From contig NZ_CP118950.1 of the NCBI RefSeq assembly GCF_029024465.1, positions 992,001-1,056,000 on the forward strand: DNA of 64,000 nt, written 5' to 3'. A model generated the notes under the pieces. The model worked only from the letters and a program-made list of their open reading frames with translations, was not told the DNA's origin and searched no databases. The DNA comes from Lactococcus garvieae subsp. garvieae (GTDB taxonomy: Bacteria; Bacillota; Bacilli; Lactobacillales; Streptococcaceae). Shown here one piece after another: positions 34,413-43,086 of the stretch. Every line of letters starts with the position of its first letter. The stretch's first letter is position 1. A program made the translations under genes and the position numbers.

Positions 34413-36925
34413 ATGAATTGGTTTCAATTATCAAAGATAGATATATTAAAGAAGCTCCAAGTCGAAGAAGATGTTGGATTAGCAGAAGGGGAGCGAAAAA
34501 AAAGATTAACAGAAAATGGTTTTAACTTATTATCTGGCGAAAAGACTGAAGGAAACTTAAAAAAGTTTTTCAAACACTTCAATGATTTATTGATTTATGT
34601 ATTGCTCGTGGCTGCGCTACTTAAAGGAATTAGTCAAAACTATATCGATATGTTTATCATTTTAATCGTTGTGGTTATAAATGCATTAATTGGTTATATC
34701 CAAGAGTCAAAAGCAAGCAATTCCTTAGATGGCCTGACGAGTTTAATGGGAACAGAGGCGACAATTGTAATTAACGGTGAGAAAAAAGTTGTGTCGACCG
34801 ATTCTTTAGTAAAAGGTGATATCGTTTTGCTTAACTCAGGAGATATTATTCCTGCTGACGTAAGAATTTTGGAAGCCTATAATTTGGTCGTAGATGAAGC
34901 AATGCTAACGGGTGAGTCAACTCCTGTACAAAAAAACGCTGCTTCCATTTCTACTGAAGCAGACTTGGCGGACCATGTCAATATGGGGTATTCAGGTTCA
35001 TTAGTAAACAGCGGGAGTGGTAAGGCAGTTGTTGTTGAAACAGGGGACAACACAGAGATAGGAAAAATCAGTGTCCACTTGAAAGAGGTTGGTGTTACTG
35101 AAACACCTTTAATTAAAAAAATGAAATATTTGAATAAACAAATTTTCTTTATTCTCTTGATACTCATCGTTTCATTAGTTGTTTTCAGTTTCTTTCATCG
35201 GGAATTCACGTTTGAAGAAGCCACTTCATGGATCATCTCCTTGGCAGTCTCCTCTGTTCCTGAAGGATTGCCAGCAGTCCTTTCAATTATTTTGTCTCTT
35301 GGTGTCACGCGCATGTCTGCAAAGAAAGCCATCATAAAAAAATGCCAGCAGTTGAGACCTTGGGAAGTATGGAAGTTATCTGTTCCGATAAAACGGGAAC
35401 ACTGACAAAAAACGAAATGTCGGTTTTGACCGTTTTGACTAAGAAAAAGACATTTGAAAAAAATCAAACCGAACAATGGAAAGATGACCTTAATATCTTT
35501 AATGAAGATTACCAACTCAAGAAGTTGGTTGAAACCGCTCTTTACTGTAATGACACAAAAATCGATTACCATAATGGGCAGAGGACAATAATTGGTAATC
35601 CGACAGAAGCAGCATTACTCGAGTGGGCGTCTCATATGGAAACTACCCAAGATGAGAAGGTACTGTATAAAATTCCGTTTGATTCCTCATATCTATGGGA
35701 AAAAATGATATCGCATCAGGCAAAAAAAGGGCAACGTATGCTTGCTACAGCTATGAAGGAAGTCTCTTCGGACCAAAAAACAATTACACATGAAGATTTG
35801 AAAGAGGATATGGTTCTTGTCGGAATGTACGGTATCATTGATCCACCAAAGCCATCTGCAATAGAAGCGATTAAAAAGAGCCACCGCGCTGGTATCTCCG
35901 TGAAGATGATTACTGGAGACCATAAAGATACAGCTGTCGCAATAGCGAAAGAAATTGGTTTAAAAAATACGGACAGTGCCATTACGGGTAAAGATATTGA
36001 AACGATGACCGATCAAGAGTTATCTGAGGTTGTGCTTGAAAATGATGTTTTTGCGAGAACGACACCAGAACATAAATTGCGACTGGTCAGCGCTATCAAA
36101 GCGCATGGTAAAATTGTCGGTATGACAGGAGATGGTGTGAATGATGCTCCAGCACTTAAAAAAGCAGATATTGGTATCGCAATGGGGCAAAAAGGAACAG
36201 AAGTTACAAAAGATGCTGCAGATATGGTTTTGGCAGATGATAATTTTGCTACCATTTCAGATGCAGTACGTGAAGGAAGACGTGTCTATGACAACTTAAA
36301 AAACACAATTTACTTTTCTTTACCAACAGCATTTGCTCAAGGTTTGTTGGTTGTTGTATCTATATTAATTGATCGCCCCTTACCATTGACTTCAATCCAA
36401 ATCTTGTGGTTAAATATGGTCACAACAATTACACTTTCTTTTGCATTAGGTTTTGAAAAAGAAGCTCCTGATGTCATGGACAGACCTCCTCGCGATCCAA
36501 ATGAAAATATTTTAAGTCGTTATGCTATCTTTAGAATGTTCTATGTTTCTATGCTCTTAGCTGCTTTGGGCTTTTTAGTCAACAATATTGTTATATCGAT
36601 GGGAGCATCAACACCTGTTGCTCAAACTACACTTTTAATGACCCTCGTTTTCGGACAAGTGTTCTACATGATAAATTGTCGAAGTATATCCAAGTTCTCT
36701 ATCGACCAAAACATGTTTAAAAATCGTGTGTTGTGGTTATCATTGTTTATTTTATTGGTGCTGCAACTGGCTATTGTCTATATCCCAACAATTAGTAACG
36801 CTTTAGGTACAACAAGTATTGGGATTCATAATCTTCTTTACGCTTCCTTGGCTGGGCTGACAGTTTTCGTCGTAGTAGAATTAGAAAAAATTATTTCACA
36901 TCGTCTCTTTAGAGATTTAGCATAG
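34413..36925 (+). pseudogene. P2-type cation-transporting ATPase, frameshifted in an A7 tract
   Basis: A gene of about 837 codons in two frames. The 5' part (to 35405) has the cation ATPase N domain, early membrane helices, the actuator motif MLTGES and helix-4 PEGLPAVL. The 3' part (from 35342) has the phosphorylation site DKTGTLT and hinge TGDGVNDAPALKKADIG, then the C-terminal helices. The break is at seven As (35336-35342); one more A would restore KKMPAVETLGS. In the first frame the tract reads A AAA AAA, a -1 slippery heptamer, so some full-length product could still form. Helix 6 reads NMVTTITLSFALGFE rather than NLVTDGLPA of Ca2+ pumps, so the ion is uncertain. Gene loss, programmed slippage and sequencing error are all possible. 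Confidence 0.85.
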
Positions 36926-36960
36926 AAACACATTGATCTCTTTTGAGGAATGTCAAAATA

Positions 36961-36998
36961 AAAAAAGCTACTGAGTGCCTTCATTCAGTAGCTTTTTT
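36961..36998. terminator. Bidirectional terminator between the ATPase and GNAT genes
   Basis: A perfect 14-bp stem, AAAAAAGCTACTGA (36961-36974) with 36985-36998, flanked by A and T runs, serves the two converging genes. Confidence 0.9.
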
Positions 36999-37001
36999 AG
37001 A

Positions 37002-37451
37002 TTAGCCTCGCTTCATGTATAACAGTGGATAGGGTTTTCCTTGCTCATCGTATTCCGTTCTCTTATAAACCTCAAAGCCCATATATTCATAAAAACCCTT
37101 TGCGCGTGGATTTTGTTCATTTACAGCAAGAGTATTAATGGAGTATTTAGTGATTCCATAGTCGAGAAGTTTTCGGCCAAAGCCCTTGCCGCTTTCCTCG
37201 GGTGCAATAAAAAGCATCTCTAGATGATGATCAACAATACCCATAAAACCAACTGGAATATTTCTATCATTTTTTAAGAGAATCAAACGAGGGATTTCCA
37301 TCAGTGCTTGGGGCACATACTTTTTAATATCCCTTATTTCATTATCTAAAAGGAAGAGGTGCGTTGCTTTTACAGAACTTTCCCAAACCACCAATAATTT
37401 TTCTACTAAATCTTCAGATCTATCTTTCAAATCAACATCTATAATATGCAA
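37002..37451 (-). CDS. GNAT family N-acetyltransferase
   Basis: 149 residues, one complete GNAT domain. The acetyl-CoA loop is EMLFIAPEESGKGFGRKLLDYG and motif B is AVNEQNPRAKGFYEYMGFEVYKRTEYDEQGKPYPLLYMKR. The end resembles E. coli YjaB/YiiD-like small acetyltransferases of unknown substrate. It starts with ATG 37451; a SD (TTAAGGAGCA) lies upstream. It is on the - strand in an arm otherwise mostly +, and is a single-gene unit. Confidence 0.86.
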   Translation of the reverse strand: MHIIDVDLKDRSEDLVEKLLVVWESSVKATHLFLLDNEIRDIKKYVPQALMEIPRLILLKNDRNIPVGFMGIVDHHLEMLFIAPEESGKGFGRKLLDYGITKYSINTLAVNEQNPRAKGFYEYMGFEVYKRTEYDEQGKPYPLLYMKRG

Positions 37452-37616
37452 TTAATTATGCTCCTTAATACTGTCCTAAGCTAATCCTAGCACATGAAGC
37501 TCCGTATTTCAATTTCTGGAGGTAATTAAAGCCATTCTTAAGAAGATAGCTTTTTGTATAGCTTGCTCCACTTGCCCTGTAATGTCAATAACATATTTAT
37601 ACTAATTTATATATTA

Positions 37617-37625
37617 TGGTATAAT
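37617..37625 (+). promoter_or_regulatory. Extended -10 promoter of asnA
   Basis: TGGTATAAT (hexamer 37620-37625), with no good -35. The leader is about 32 bases with AGGAG. No T-box is visible. Confidence 0.55.
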
Positions 37626-37664
37626 ATTCAATAAAATTAAAAGTATTTAGGAGTTCTTAAAATT

Positions 37665-38669
37665 ATGGAAAAAACCTTTATCCCCGAAGACTATAAATCA
37701 ATACTGGACATTTATGATACTCAAACAGCTATTGGATTTATCAAGCGTTGTTTTGAAGAAGCACTCACAGGAAGTTTAAAACTAAAAAGAGTATCTGCTC
37801 CACTTTTTGTTGACGATCGTTCGGGCTTAAACGATAATCTAAGCGGAAGTGAACGACCTGTAAAATTTGATGTGCCAGTTTTAAATTATAATGGAGAAAT
37901 TGTACATTCCTTAGCGAAATGGAAAAGAGCCGCTTTAAAGCAATATGATTTTCATGTGGGTAACGGCCTTTACGCAGATATGAATGCCATTAGACGTGAC
38001 GAAGAATTAGACAATCTTCATTCAATTTATGTAGACCAATGGGACTGGGAGCGAGTGATTTCAAGAGAACAACGAAGCCTGGATTACCTAAAAGAAACCG
38101 TACAAAATTTAGTGAATGCTATCGCAGAAACATCAAGTCGTTTGCATACAAAATATCCAAAAGTAAAAACGGTGATAGATACAAATATTGCTTTTATTAC
38201 AAGTCAAGAATTAGTAGATCTTTATCCCAACTTAACAGCAAAAGAAAGAGAAAATGCTTATGTTAAAGAACATCCCACTACGTTTATCTTACAAATTGGT
38301 GATGTCTTAAGTCATGGTGAACCCCATGATCAACGTGCACCAGACTATGACGATTGGTCTTTAAACGGGGACTTACTTTTCTGGCATGAACCTTTAGGAT
38401 GCGCCATGGAATTATCTAGTATGGGCATTCGTGTGGATGATAAAGCTTTACTTACACAATTAGAAAAGGCCAATGCCAACGATCGTTCAGCCTATCCTTT
38501 TCATCAGCAAATACTCAATAATGAATTACCACTTACCATTGGTGGCGGTATTGGACAAAGCCGTATGTGCATGTTATTGCTGAGTAAAGTACATATCGGT
38601 GAAGTACAAGTTTCTTTATGGGATGAAGAAACACTCAATGCTTGTAAAGATAAGGTCTTTTTACTATGA
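37665..38669 (+). CDS. asnA: Aspartate--ammonia ligase
   Basis: 334 residues, the class II-aaRS-like AsnA. Blocks RVSAPLFVDDRSGLNDNLSG, VHSLAKWKRAAL, YVDQWDWE and GGGIGQSRMCMLLL are diagnostic. It makes asparagine from aspartate, ammonia and ATP. SD TTAGGAG, own promoter and terminator. The Streptococcus/Lactococcus group uses this ammonia-dependent enzyme. Confidence 0.97.
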   Translation: MEKTFIPEDYKSILDIYDTQTAIGFIKRCFEEALTGSLKLKRVSAPLFVDDRSGLNDNLSGSERPVKFDVPVLNYNGEIVHSLAKWKRAALKQYDFHVGNGLYADMNAIRRDEELDNLHSIYVDQWDWERVISREQRSLDYLKETVQNLVNAIAETSSRLHTKYPKVKTVIDTNIAFITSQELVDLYPNLTAKERENAYVKEHPTTFILQIGDVLSHGEPHDQRAPDYDDWSLNGDLLFWHEPLGCAMELSSMGIRVDDKALLTQLEKANANDRSAYPFHQQILNNELPLTIGGGIGQSRMCMLLLSKVHIGEVQVSLWDEETLNACKDKVFLL

Positions 38670-38764
38670 AAACGAGGGACGAAGGGAAGTAATTAGAGTA
38701 AAAAAATAGAAAAGTGTTTGGTTAGATTACCATTCTCCAAGGCATAAATGATAAAATAAAATTT

Positions 38765-38803
38765 ATAAAACCCATAGAGACTACTCTTCTCTATGGGTTT
38801 TAT
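38765..38803. terminator. Bidirectional terminator between asnA and merR
   Basis: A perfect 16-bp stem (38765-38780 with 38788-38803), core AAACCCATAGAGA, loop CTACTCT. It lies between two converging genes. Confidence 0.85.
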
Positions 38804-38809
38804 CTTAAC

Positions 38810-39248
38810 TTAAGAATGTGAATTTATATAGCTGTCCTTTATTTCTTTAGGTAAATCCTCAGGAATTTTTCTTTTTACAGCTTGTTCATCGCCAGTACTC
38901 AAAGCTTCATCGTAATACCAACATTTGAACTTTAACATGTCAAGCGTCTTATTCAGATGATTAATTTCTTCCTCAATCTGTTTTTTTTTGATTATGAAAG
39001 AGTTTTTTTCTTTCTTCGAGAGTTTCGTTACCAAGCTCAGTCCAGTCAATGAATTTTTTAATGTCTCTAATTTTTAGGCCAGATTTTTTCAGGCATTCAA
39101 AAAACCGTAGAGCTTCAATTTCTTCTTCAGAAAATTGACGAATCCCCGATTTTCGCTCAATCTTTGGAAATAATCCTTCTTTATCATAATACCGTAACGT
39201 GGATATAGGAATATCAAACATTTTTGAAACTTCACCAATTGTATACAT
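38810..39248 (-). pseudogene. MerR-family regulator, frameshifted in a 9-base A tract
   Basis: An expected protein of about 145 residues starting at ATG 39248 (MYTIGEVSKMFD) after an AGAGG ribosome site. The N-terminal winged helix and arm (ISTLRYYDKEGLFP) are intact. The frame breaks in a run of nine As on the coding strand (T9 at 38981-38989); eight would join FHNQKK to QIEEEINHLNKTLDMLK, the coiled-coil dimer helix. As read, the protein ends soon after residue 90, without its dimer helix. It is divergent from a cupin-alcohol dehydrogenase pair whose promoter has a MerR-type dyad. Homologues of this AdhR-like branch sense aldehydes or electrophiles. A sequencing error in the homopolymer is possible. 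Confidence 0.83.
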
Positions 39249-39387
39249 GTTTTCTACCTCTTTTAGCGGGAAAGTGTTTTGTACAATAATATCGTACATT
39301 AACCTTCTTTGCATACTAAATTATATCATAACAATTTTTAATTATTTTTATAAAAGAAGCTTGAAATAAAATAATTTTACTTATTAT

Positions 39388-39418
39388 TTGACCTAAAGTG
39401 TACTCTAGGGTATATAAT
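39388..39418 (+). promoter_or_regulatory. MerR-type promoter of the cupin-ADH operon
   Basis: TTGACC (39388-39393) and TATAAT (39413-39418) are separated by 19 bp, the long spacer typical of MerR-activated promoters. The spacer holds the dyad CCTAAAGTGTACTCTAGG (39392-39409), like AdhR/NmlR sites. Confidence 0.8.
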
Positions 39419-39447
39419 GAATTTACAATAAGAGAGGAGAAAGAATA

Positions 39448-39831
39448 ATGACAGATTTTAATCCATTATTTGGTAAAGGTGACTTAAATATTGACTATGC
39501 AAAATTTTTTATTGGAGATTCTCATTTAAAATTTTTAGCAAGTCAAGGCGATATTTCAGTTAATAATGTTACGTTTGAGCCAGGAACTAGAAATGATTGG
39601 CATACGCATGACAATGGTTTCCAAATCCTTCTTGTCACAGATGGAGAGGGCTGGTACCAAGAAGCTGGAAAGCCTGCTCGAAAGCTTGCTAAAGGAGATG
39701 TCGTAAGCATTTCAGACGGGGTCAAACACTGGCATGGTGCAACAAAAACCTCTTGGTTTAGTCATATTGCAATTGGTAAGGGAACTACTACTTGGTTAGA
39801 AAAAGTAACAGATGAGTATGAAAATTTGTAA
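39448..39831 (+). CDS. Cupin-domain protein
   Basis: 127 residues, single cupin barrel. Metal-binding motif 1 appears as FEPGTRNDWHTHDNGFQILLV and motif 2 as GDVVSISDGVKHWHGATKTSWFSHIAI, with several His likely to bind a metal. Such small cupins often accompany MerR-controlled dehydrogenases and may act on reactive carbonyl or peroxide compounds; the exact reaction is unknown. GAGAGGAGAAAG precedes the ATG. It is followed by the alcohol dehydrogenase 12 bases later. Confidence 0.85.
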   Translation: MTDFNPLFGKGDLNIDYAKFFIGDSHLKFLASQGDISVNNVTFEPGTRNDWHTHDNGFQILLVTDGEGWYQEAGKPARKLAKGDVVSISDGVKHWHGATKTSWFSHIAIGKGTTTWLEKVTDEYENL

Positions 39832-39843
39832 GGAGAATAGATA

Positions 39844-40896
39844 ATGAAAACAACAATTTTTGAAAAAGCAGGTTTGGTAACAGTTCAAGAAGTGGAAAAA
39901 CCAAAATTACAAGCAGAAGATGATGTTATCATCAAAGTTGTCTGTGCCTGTGTTTGTGGATCAGATTTATGGTCGTATGGCCATGGAGACAACAAGGAAG
40001 CCCACTCTGAAAATACAGGGCACGAGGCCATTGGTATTGTACAAGAAATCGGATCTGCTATTACAACAGTGAAACCTGGTGACTTTGTAATTGCTCCCTT
40101 TACACATGGATGTGGTGAATGTGATGCATGTCGTTCAGGATTCGATGGGACATGTGATCGACACCTTGGAGGTTCAAACTGGTCAAATGGTTTTCAATCA
40201 GAATATATTCGTTTCCACTATGCAAATTGGGCATTAATAAAAATCCCAGGACAACCCTCCGATTATACTGAAGGTATGTTAAAGTCCTTACTTACTCTGG
40301 CAGATGTTATGCCTACAGGTTACCATGCTGCAAGATGCGCCAATGTACAAAGAGGAGATAAAGTCGTAGTTATTGGGGATGGTGCTGTCGGTCAGTGTGC
40401 GGTAATAGCCGCTAAAATGCGAGGCGCTTCTCAAATTATTTTGATGAGTCGTCATGCAGATCGTCAAAAATTAGCCTTGGAGTTAGGTGCAACAGATGTT
40501 ATTGCTGAACGTGGAGAAGAAGGAATTGAAAAAGTTCGTGAAATTTTAGGTGGCGGTGCGGATGCTGCTCTCGAGTGTGTTGGCACTGAATCAGCCATAG
40601 ATCAAGCACTCCGAGTGCTTCATAATGGGGGGCGCGTTGGTTTTGTTGGTGTTCCTCACTATAATAACCGTCCGCTTGGTTCTACATTTGCACAAAATAT
40701 TTCAATTGCTGGGGGCTCAGCATCTGTAACGACATATGATAAACAATTCTTGCTAAAAGAAGTCCTAGACGGAAATATTAATCCTGGACGCGTATTTACT
40801 CAAACTTATGATTTAGAGAATATTAATCAAGCTTATCAAGATATGCAAGACCGTAAAACAATCAAATCTATGATTGTTATGTCCAAAAGTTTTTAA
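39844..40896 (+). CDS. Zinc-dependent alcohol dehydrogenase
   Basis: 350 residues, medium-chain dehydrogenase fold. Catalytic zinc ligands lie in CVCGSDLW and GHEAIGIV; the four-cysteine structural zinc site is CGECDACRSGFDGTC; the NAD(P) motif is VIGDGAVGQCAV. It oxidises alcohols or reduces aldehydes; the MerR-type promoter suggests a detoxifying role for aldehydes. SD AAGGAG, second gene of the operon. Substrate cannot be read from the sequence. Confidence 0.9.
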   Translation: MKTTIFEKAGLVTVQEVEKPKLQAEDDVIIKVVCACVCGSDLWSYGHGDNKEAHSENTGHEAIGIVQEIGSAITTVKPGDFVIAPFTHGCGECDACRSGFDGTCDRHLGGSNWSNGFQSEYIRFHYANWALIKIPGQPSDYTEGMLKSLLTLADVMPTGYHAARCANVQRGDKVVVIGDGAVGQCAVIAAKMRGASQIILMSRHADRQKLALELGATDVIAERGEEGIEKVREILGGGADAALECVGTESAIDQALRVLHNGGRVGFVGVPHYNNRPLGSTFAQNISIAGGSASVTTYDKQFLLKEVLDGNINPGRVFTQTYDLENINQAYQDMQDRKTIKSMIVMSKSF

Positions 40897-41208
40897 ATTA
40901 CAAATAAACAGAAAAAATAATTTTGTAGCTCTTTAAAATAATCATACTTTGACTGTAGAATCAAAAATATCAATAAGAATTAGCGAGAAGCAGTTATTAA
41001 ACAAAAAAATTATAAGTTAGTTTGTTTTTAGCTTCTAGTATCTGCATTAAAACTAATGATGAGGACTTTGTTCCAATAGCAAAGTTTGCCCTACCTTATT
41101 GTAAAGTACTTGTGAGTCAACAACTTGGCCCCTTTATTAACACTGTTTTAAAAGATGGTTTGAACGTTTTATAGTTCGATACAACAAATAAATAAAACTT
41201 ATAACGCA

Positions 41209-41226
41209 AGTTTTTCGGAAAGATGT
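41209..41226 (-). repeat. Inverted copy of the left half of dif
   Basis: On the - strand this reads ACATCTTTCCGAAAAACT, identical over 18 bases to 41594-41611, the left arm of the dif site. The other arm is not present. Confidence 0.8.
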
Positions 41227-41339
41227 CCAATAAAAGTATATAATATAATCTATCGCAATAACACCACGATGGATAGATAAAGTGAAGATAATCTGAGCCG
41301 TACATGTCAACGGTACAGATAAAACAAAATAAGTCAATA

Positions 41340-41364
41340 AAAAACTCCGTATTACGGAGTTTTT
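41340..41364. terminator. Orphan bidirectional terminator hairpin
   Basis: AAAAACTCCGT (41340-41350) pairs with ACGGAGTTTTT (41354-41364). No gene precedes it on either strand within several hundred bases. Confidence 0.7.
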
Positions 41365-41595
41365 ATATTTGGATATATTTTAACCTGTTATTGATATTTG
41401 TTTATATATTTTATCTTTTAATGTAGCCTAGTAAACTTCAATAGAAAATTACTTTAAATGGCTCAACAGTCAAGTTCAAACCTATTTATTTTTAGAAGTT
41501 ATGGTATAATTATATTCGAAAAAAATAAATTATAGGAAGAATTTATTAAACTTGCTGAGTATATAGTTTAAAGAGATCGTGGGATATCCTATGAC

Positions 41596-41626
41596 ATCTT
41601 TCCGAAAAACTATAATATTCTTGAAA
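41596..41626 (+). other. dif: dif_SL chromosome dimer resolution site
   Basis: This 31-bp site begins ATCTTTCCGAAAAACTATAA and ends TTCTTGAAA, matching the published dif_SL of streptococci and lactococci with about one central difference. It lies 33 bases upstream of xerS, its recombinase, as in those genera. XerS and FtsK resolve chromosome dimers here, so it marks the replication terminus. Gene orientation flips nearby. Confidence 0.92.
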
Positions 41627-41640
41627 GTTTTGTAAATTTA

Positions 41641-41649
41641 TGGTATACT
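41641..41649 (+). promoter_or_regulatory. Extended -10 promoter of xerS, probably leaderless
   Basis: TGGTATACT (hexamer 41644-41649) lies nine bases before the xerS ATG, between dif and the gene. No ribosome site is present. Confidence 0.58.
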
Positions 41650-41658
41650 TAAAAAACT

Positions 41659-42720
41659 ATGAAACGTGAACTTCTACTCGCAAATATTGATCGCATAAAA
41701 AAACGTATGCCCAACTTCGTTTTAGAATATTATCAATCAAAGCTTAGTATTCCTTATAGCTTGACTACGCTTTATCAATATCTTTTAGAATACGAGAGAT
41801 TTTTTAATTGGCTTATTGATAGCGATGTCAGCAAAGCAAAAAATATTGCTGGTATCGATTTAGATACATTAGAAAATCTTGCACGTTCTGACATTGAGGG
41901 TTATATCCTCTACTTACGTGAAAAACCACGTCAAAATAATAAGTCTGGGCTAACACAAAATTCTGTAAAACGTACTTTAGCTGCGCTTTCTAGCCTTTTT
42001 AAATACCTTACGGAGCAAGCTGAAGGAATAAATGGTGAGCCTTACTTTTATCGTAATGTTATGAAAAAAGTTCAAATTCAAAAAAATAGAGAAACCTTGG
42101 CTTCAAGGGCAGAGAATATTAAAGGCAAACTGTTTTTAGGTGATGAAACACAAGGGTTTCTAGATTTTATTGATAATGAATACGAAAAAAGCTTGTCTAA
42201 TCGAGCGCTCTCTTCTTTTAATAAAAATAAGGAACGTGATTTAGCAATTATTGCGTTGATGTTGGCTTCTGGAGTACGTCTTTCTGAAGCTGTTAATATC
42301 AACATATCTGATTTGAACATGAAGACATTGGTTGTTGAAGTTACACGTAAAGGGGGCAAACGTGATGCCGTAAATATTGCAAAGTTTGCTGAGCTTTATC
42401 TACTCAACTACTTAGAAATTCGGGAACAGCGCTATAAACCAGAAAAAAATAACAAAGCCTTCTTCTTGTCTATTTACCGGGGGCAAGCTTCTCGGATTGA
42501 TGGATCAAGCATTGAAAAGTTGGTCTCTAAATACTCGCAAGCCTTTAAAGTAAGGATTACACCGCACAAACTTCGTCACACTTTAGCAACTCGTCTGTAT
42601 GCACAAACCAATTCTCAAGTTCTTGTAAGTCATCAGCTTGGACACTCTTCAACGCAAGTTACAGACCTCTATACACATATTATTAGTCAAGAACAGAAAA
42701 ATGCACTTGACGAACTATAA
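41659..42720 (+). CDS. xerS: Tyrosine recombinase XerS
   Basis: 353 residues, the single Xer recombinase of streptococci/lactococci. N-terminal SAM-like DNA-binding domain, then catalytic domain with R ([10 protein letters not shown]), K (VTRKGGKRD), H-x-x-R ([11 protein letters not shown]), H ([10 protein letters not shown]) and nucleophile Y (TDLYTHI). It resolves chromosome dimers at dif with FtsK. The gene sits immediately after dif; the promoter sits between them. The start ATG has no ribosome site. It is a housekeeping recombinase, not a phage integrase. Confidence 0.96.
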   Translation: MKRELLLANIDRIKKRMPNFVLEYYQSKLSIPYSLTTLYQYLLEYERFFNWLIDSDVSKAKNIAGIDLDTLENLARSDIEGYILYLREKPRQNNKSGLTQNSVKRTLAALSSLFKYLTEQAEGINGEPYFYRNVMKKVQIQKNRETLASRAENIKGKLFLGDETQGFLDFIDNEYEKSLSNRALSSFNKNKERDLAIIALMLASGVRLSEAVNINISDLNMKTLVVEVTRKGGKRDAVNIAKFAELYLLNYLEIREQRYKPEKNNKAFFLSIYRGQASRIDGSSIEKLVSKYSQAFKVRITPHKLRHTLATRLYAQTNSQVLVSHQLGHSSTQVTDLYTHIISQEQKNALDEL

Positions 42721-42790
42721 GTAAGATTGGTAGAATTAAGTGGACTATTAATTTAACTTAAGACAAAAAATTATAAGTAGAAAGAATAGA

Positions 42791-43012
42791 ATGAATAATA
42801 CTACTCTAAAAATGTCACAGCAAGAAATTATGTACGAAATGAAATATGCTTGGAGCAGACAAAAACCCATTCGTATACGCTTTTTGGAAAATTCACAAGA
42901 AACGACTTCTCAGGGTAAAATTTTTGGTATTGACTATGATTTGCTTTATATTAAAGAAGGAAATGTGGTGCGGAGAATCGCTTTAGATGACATTTTAAGC
43001 ATAAGCATGTAA
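42791..43012 (+). CDS. Small protein, possible YolD-like fold
   Basis: 73 residues. An N-terminal helix (SQQEIMYEMKYAWSRQK) is followed by four or five short strands: PIRIRFLE, TSQGKIFGID, LLYIKEG and VRRIALDDILSISM. The pattern recalls YolD-like or Sm-like small barrels ending in a 'DDI..I' strand, but I cannot assign a family with certainty. AGAAAG serves as ribosome site. It lies 70 bases after xerS and its stop codon is inside a 40-bp palindrome. Function unknown. Confidence 0.65.
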   Translation: MNNTTLKMSQQEIMYEMKYAWSRQKPIRIRFLENSQETTSQGKIFGIDYDLLYIKEGNVVRRIALDDILSISM

Positions 43013-43046
43013 TTTTTACATAAATATATTTATGTAAAAATTACAT
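43007..43046. repeat. Perfect 40-bp palindrome
   Basis: ATGTAATTTTTACATAAATA (43007-43026) is followed at once by its exact reverse complement (43027-43046). It contains the stop codon of the small gene and directly abuts the trmFO terminator. It could form a cruciform or a terminator-like RNA hairpin. Confidence 0.85.
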
Positions 43047-43086
43047 AATAATAAAAACCTCCATTAATTTAGAGGTTTTTATTATT
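43047..43086. terminator. Bidirectional terminator of the small gene and trmFO
   Basis: AATAATAAAAACCTC (43047-43061) pairs with 43072-43086, with A and T runs on both sides. Confidence 0.88.

Larger units (their letters stand above)
40897..41595. other. Long intergenic region before dif, gene-free
   Basis: About 700 AT-rich bases without a credible gene; open frames here lack ribosome sites and have atypical composition. It holds a short inverted repeat ACTTTG/CAAAGT (41065-41085), an inverted half-copy of dif (41209-41226), -10-like TATAAT boxes at 41239-41249 and a terminator hairpin (41340-41364) with no gene before it. An RNA of about 110 bases from near 41255 to the hairpin is possible but unproven. 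Confidence 0.55.

Noticed and set aside
37452-37664. T-box leader before asnA
   Set aside because: No T-box sequence or antiterminator/terminator pair is seen; the mRNA leader is only about 32 bases.
41065-41085. Insertion-sequence end resembling ISS1 (ACTTTG...CAAAGT)
   Set aside because: The inverted repeat is only six bases, and there is no transposase, second end or target duplication.
41659-42720. Phage integrase or integrative element
   Set aside because: It is XerS beside its own dif site, and no phage or conjugation genes are near.
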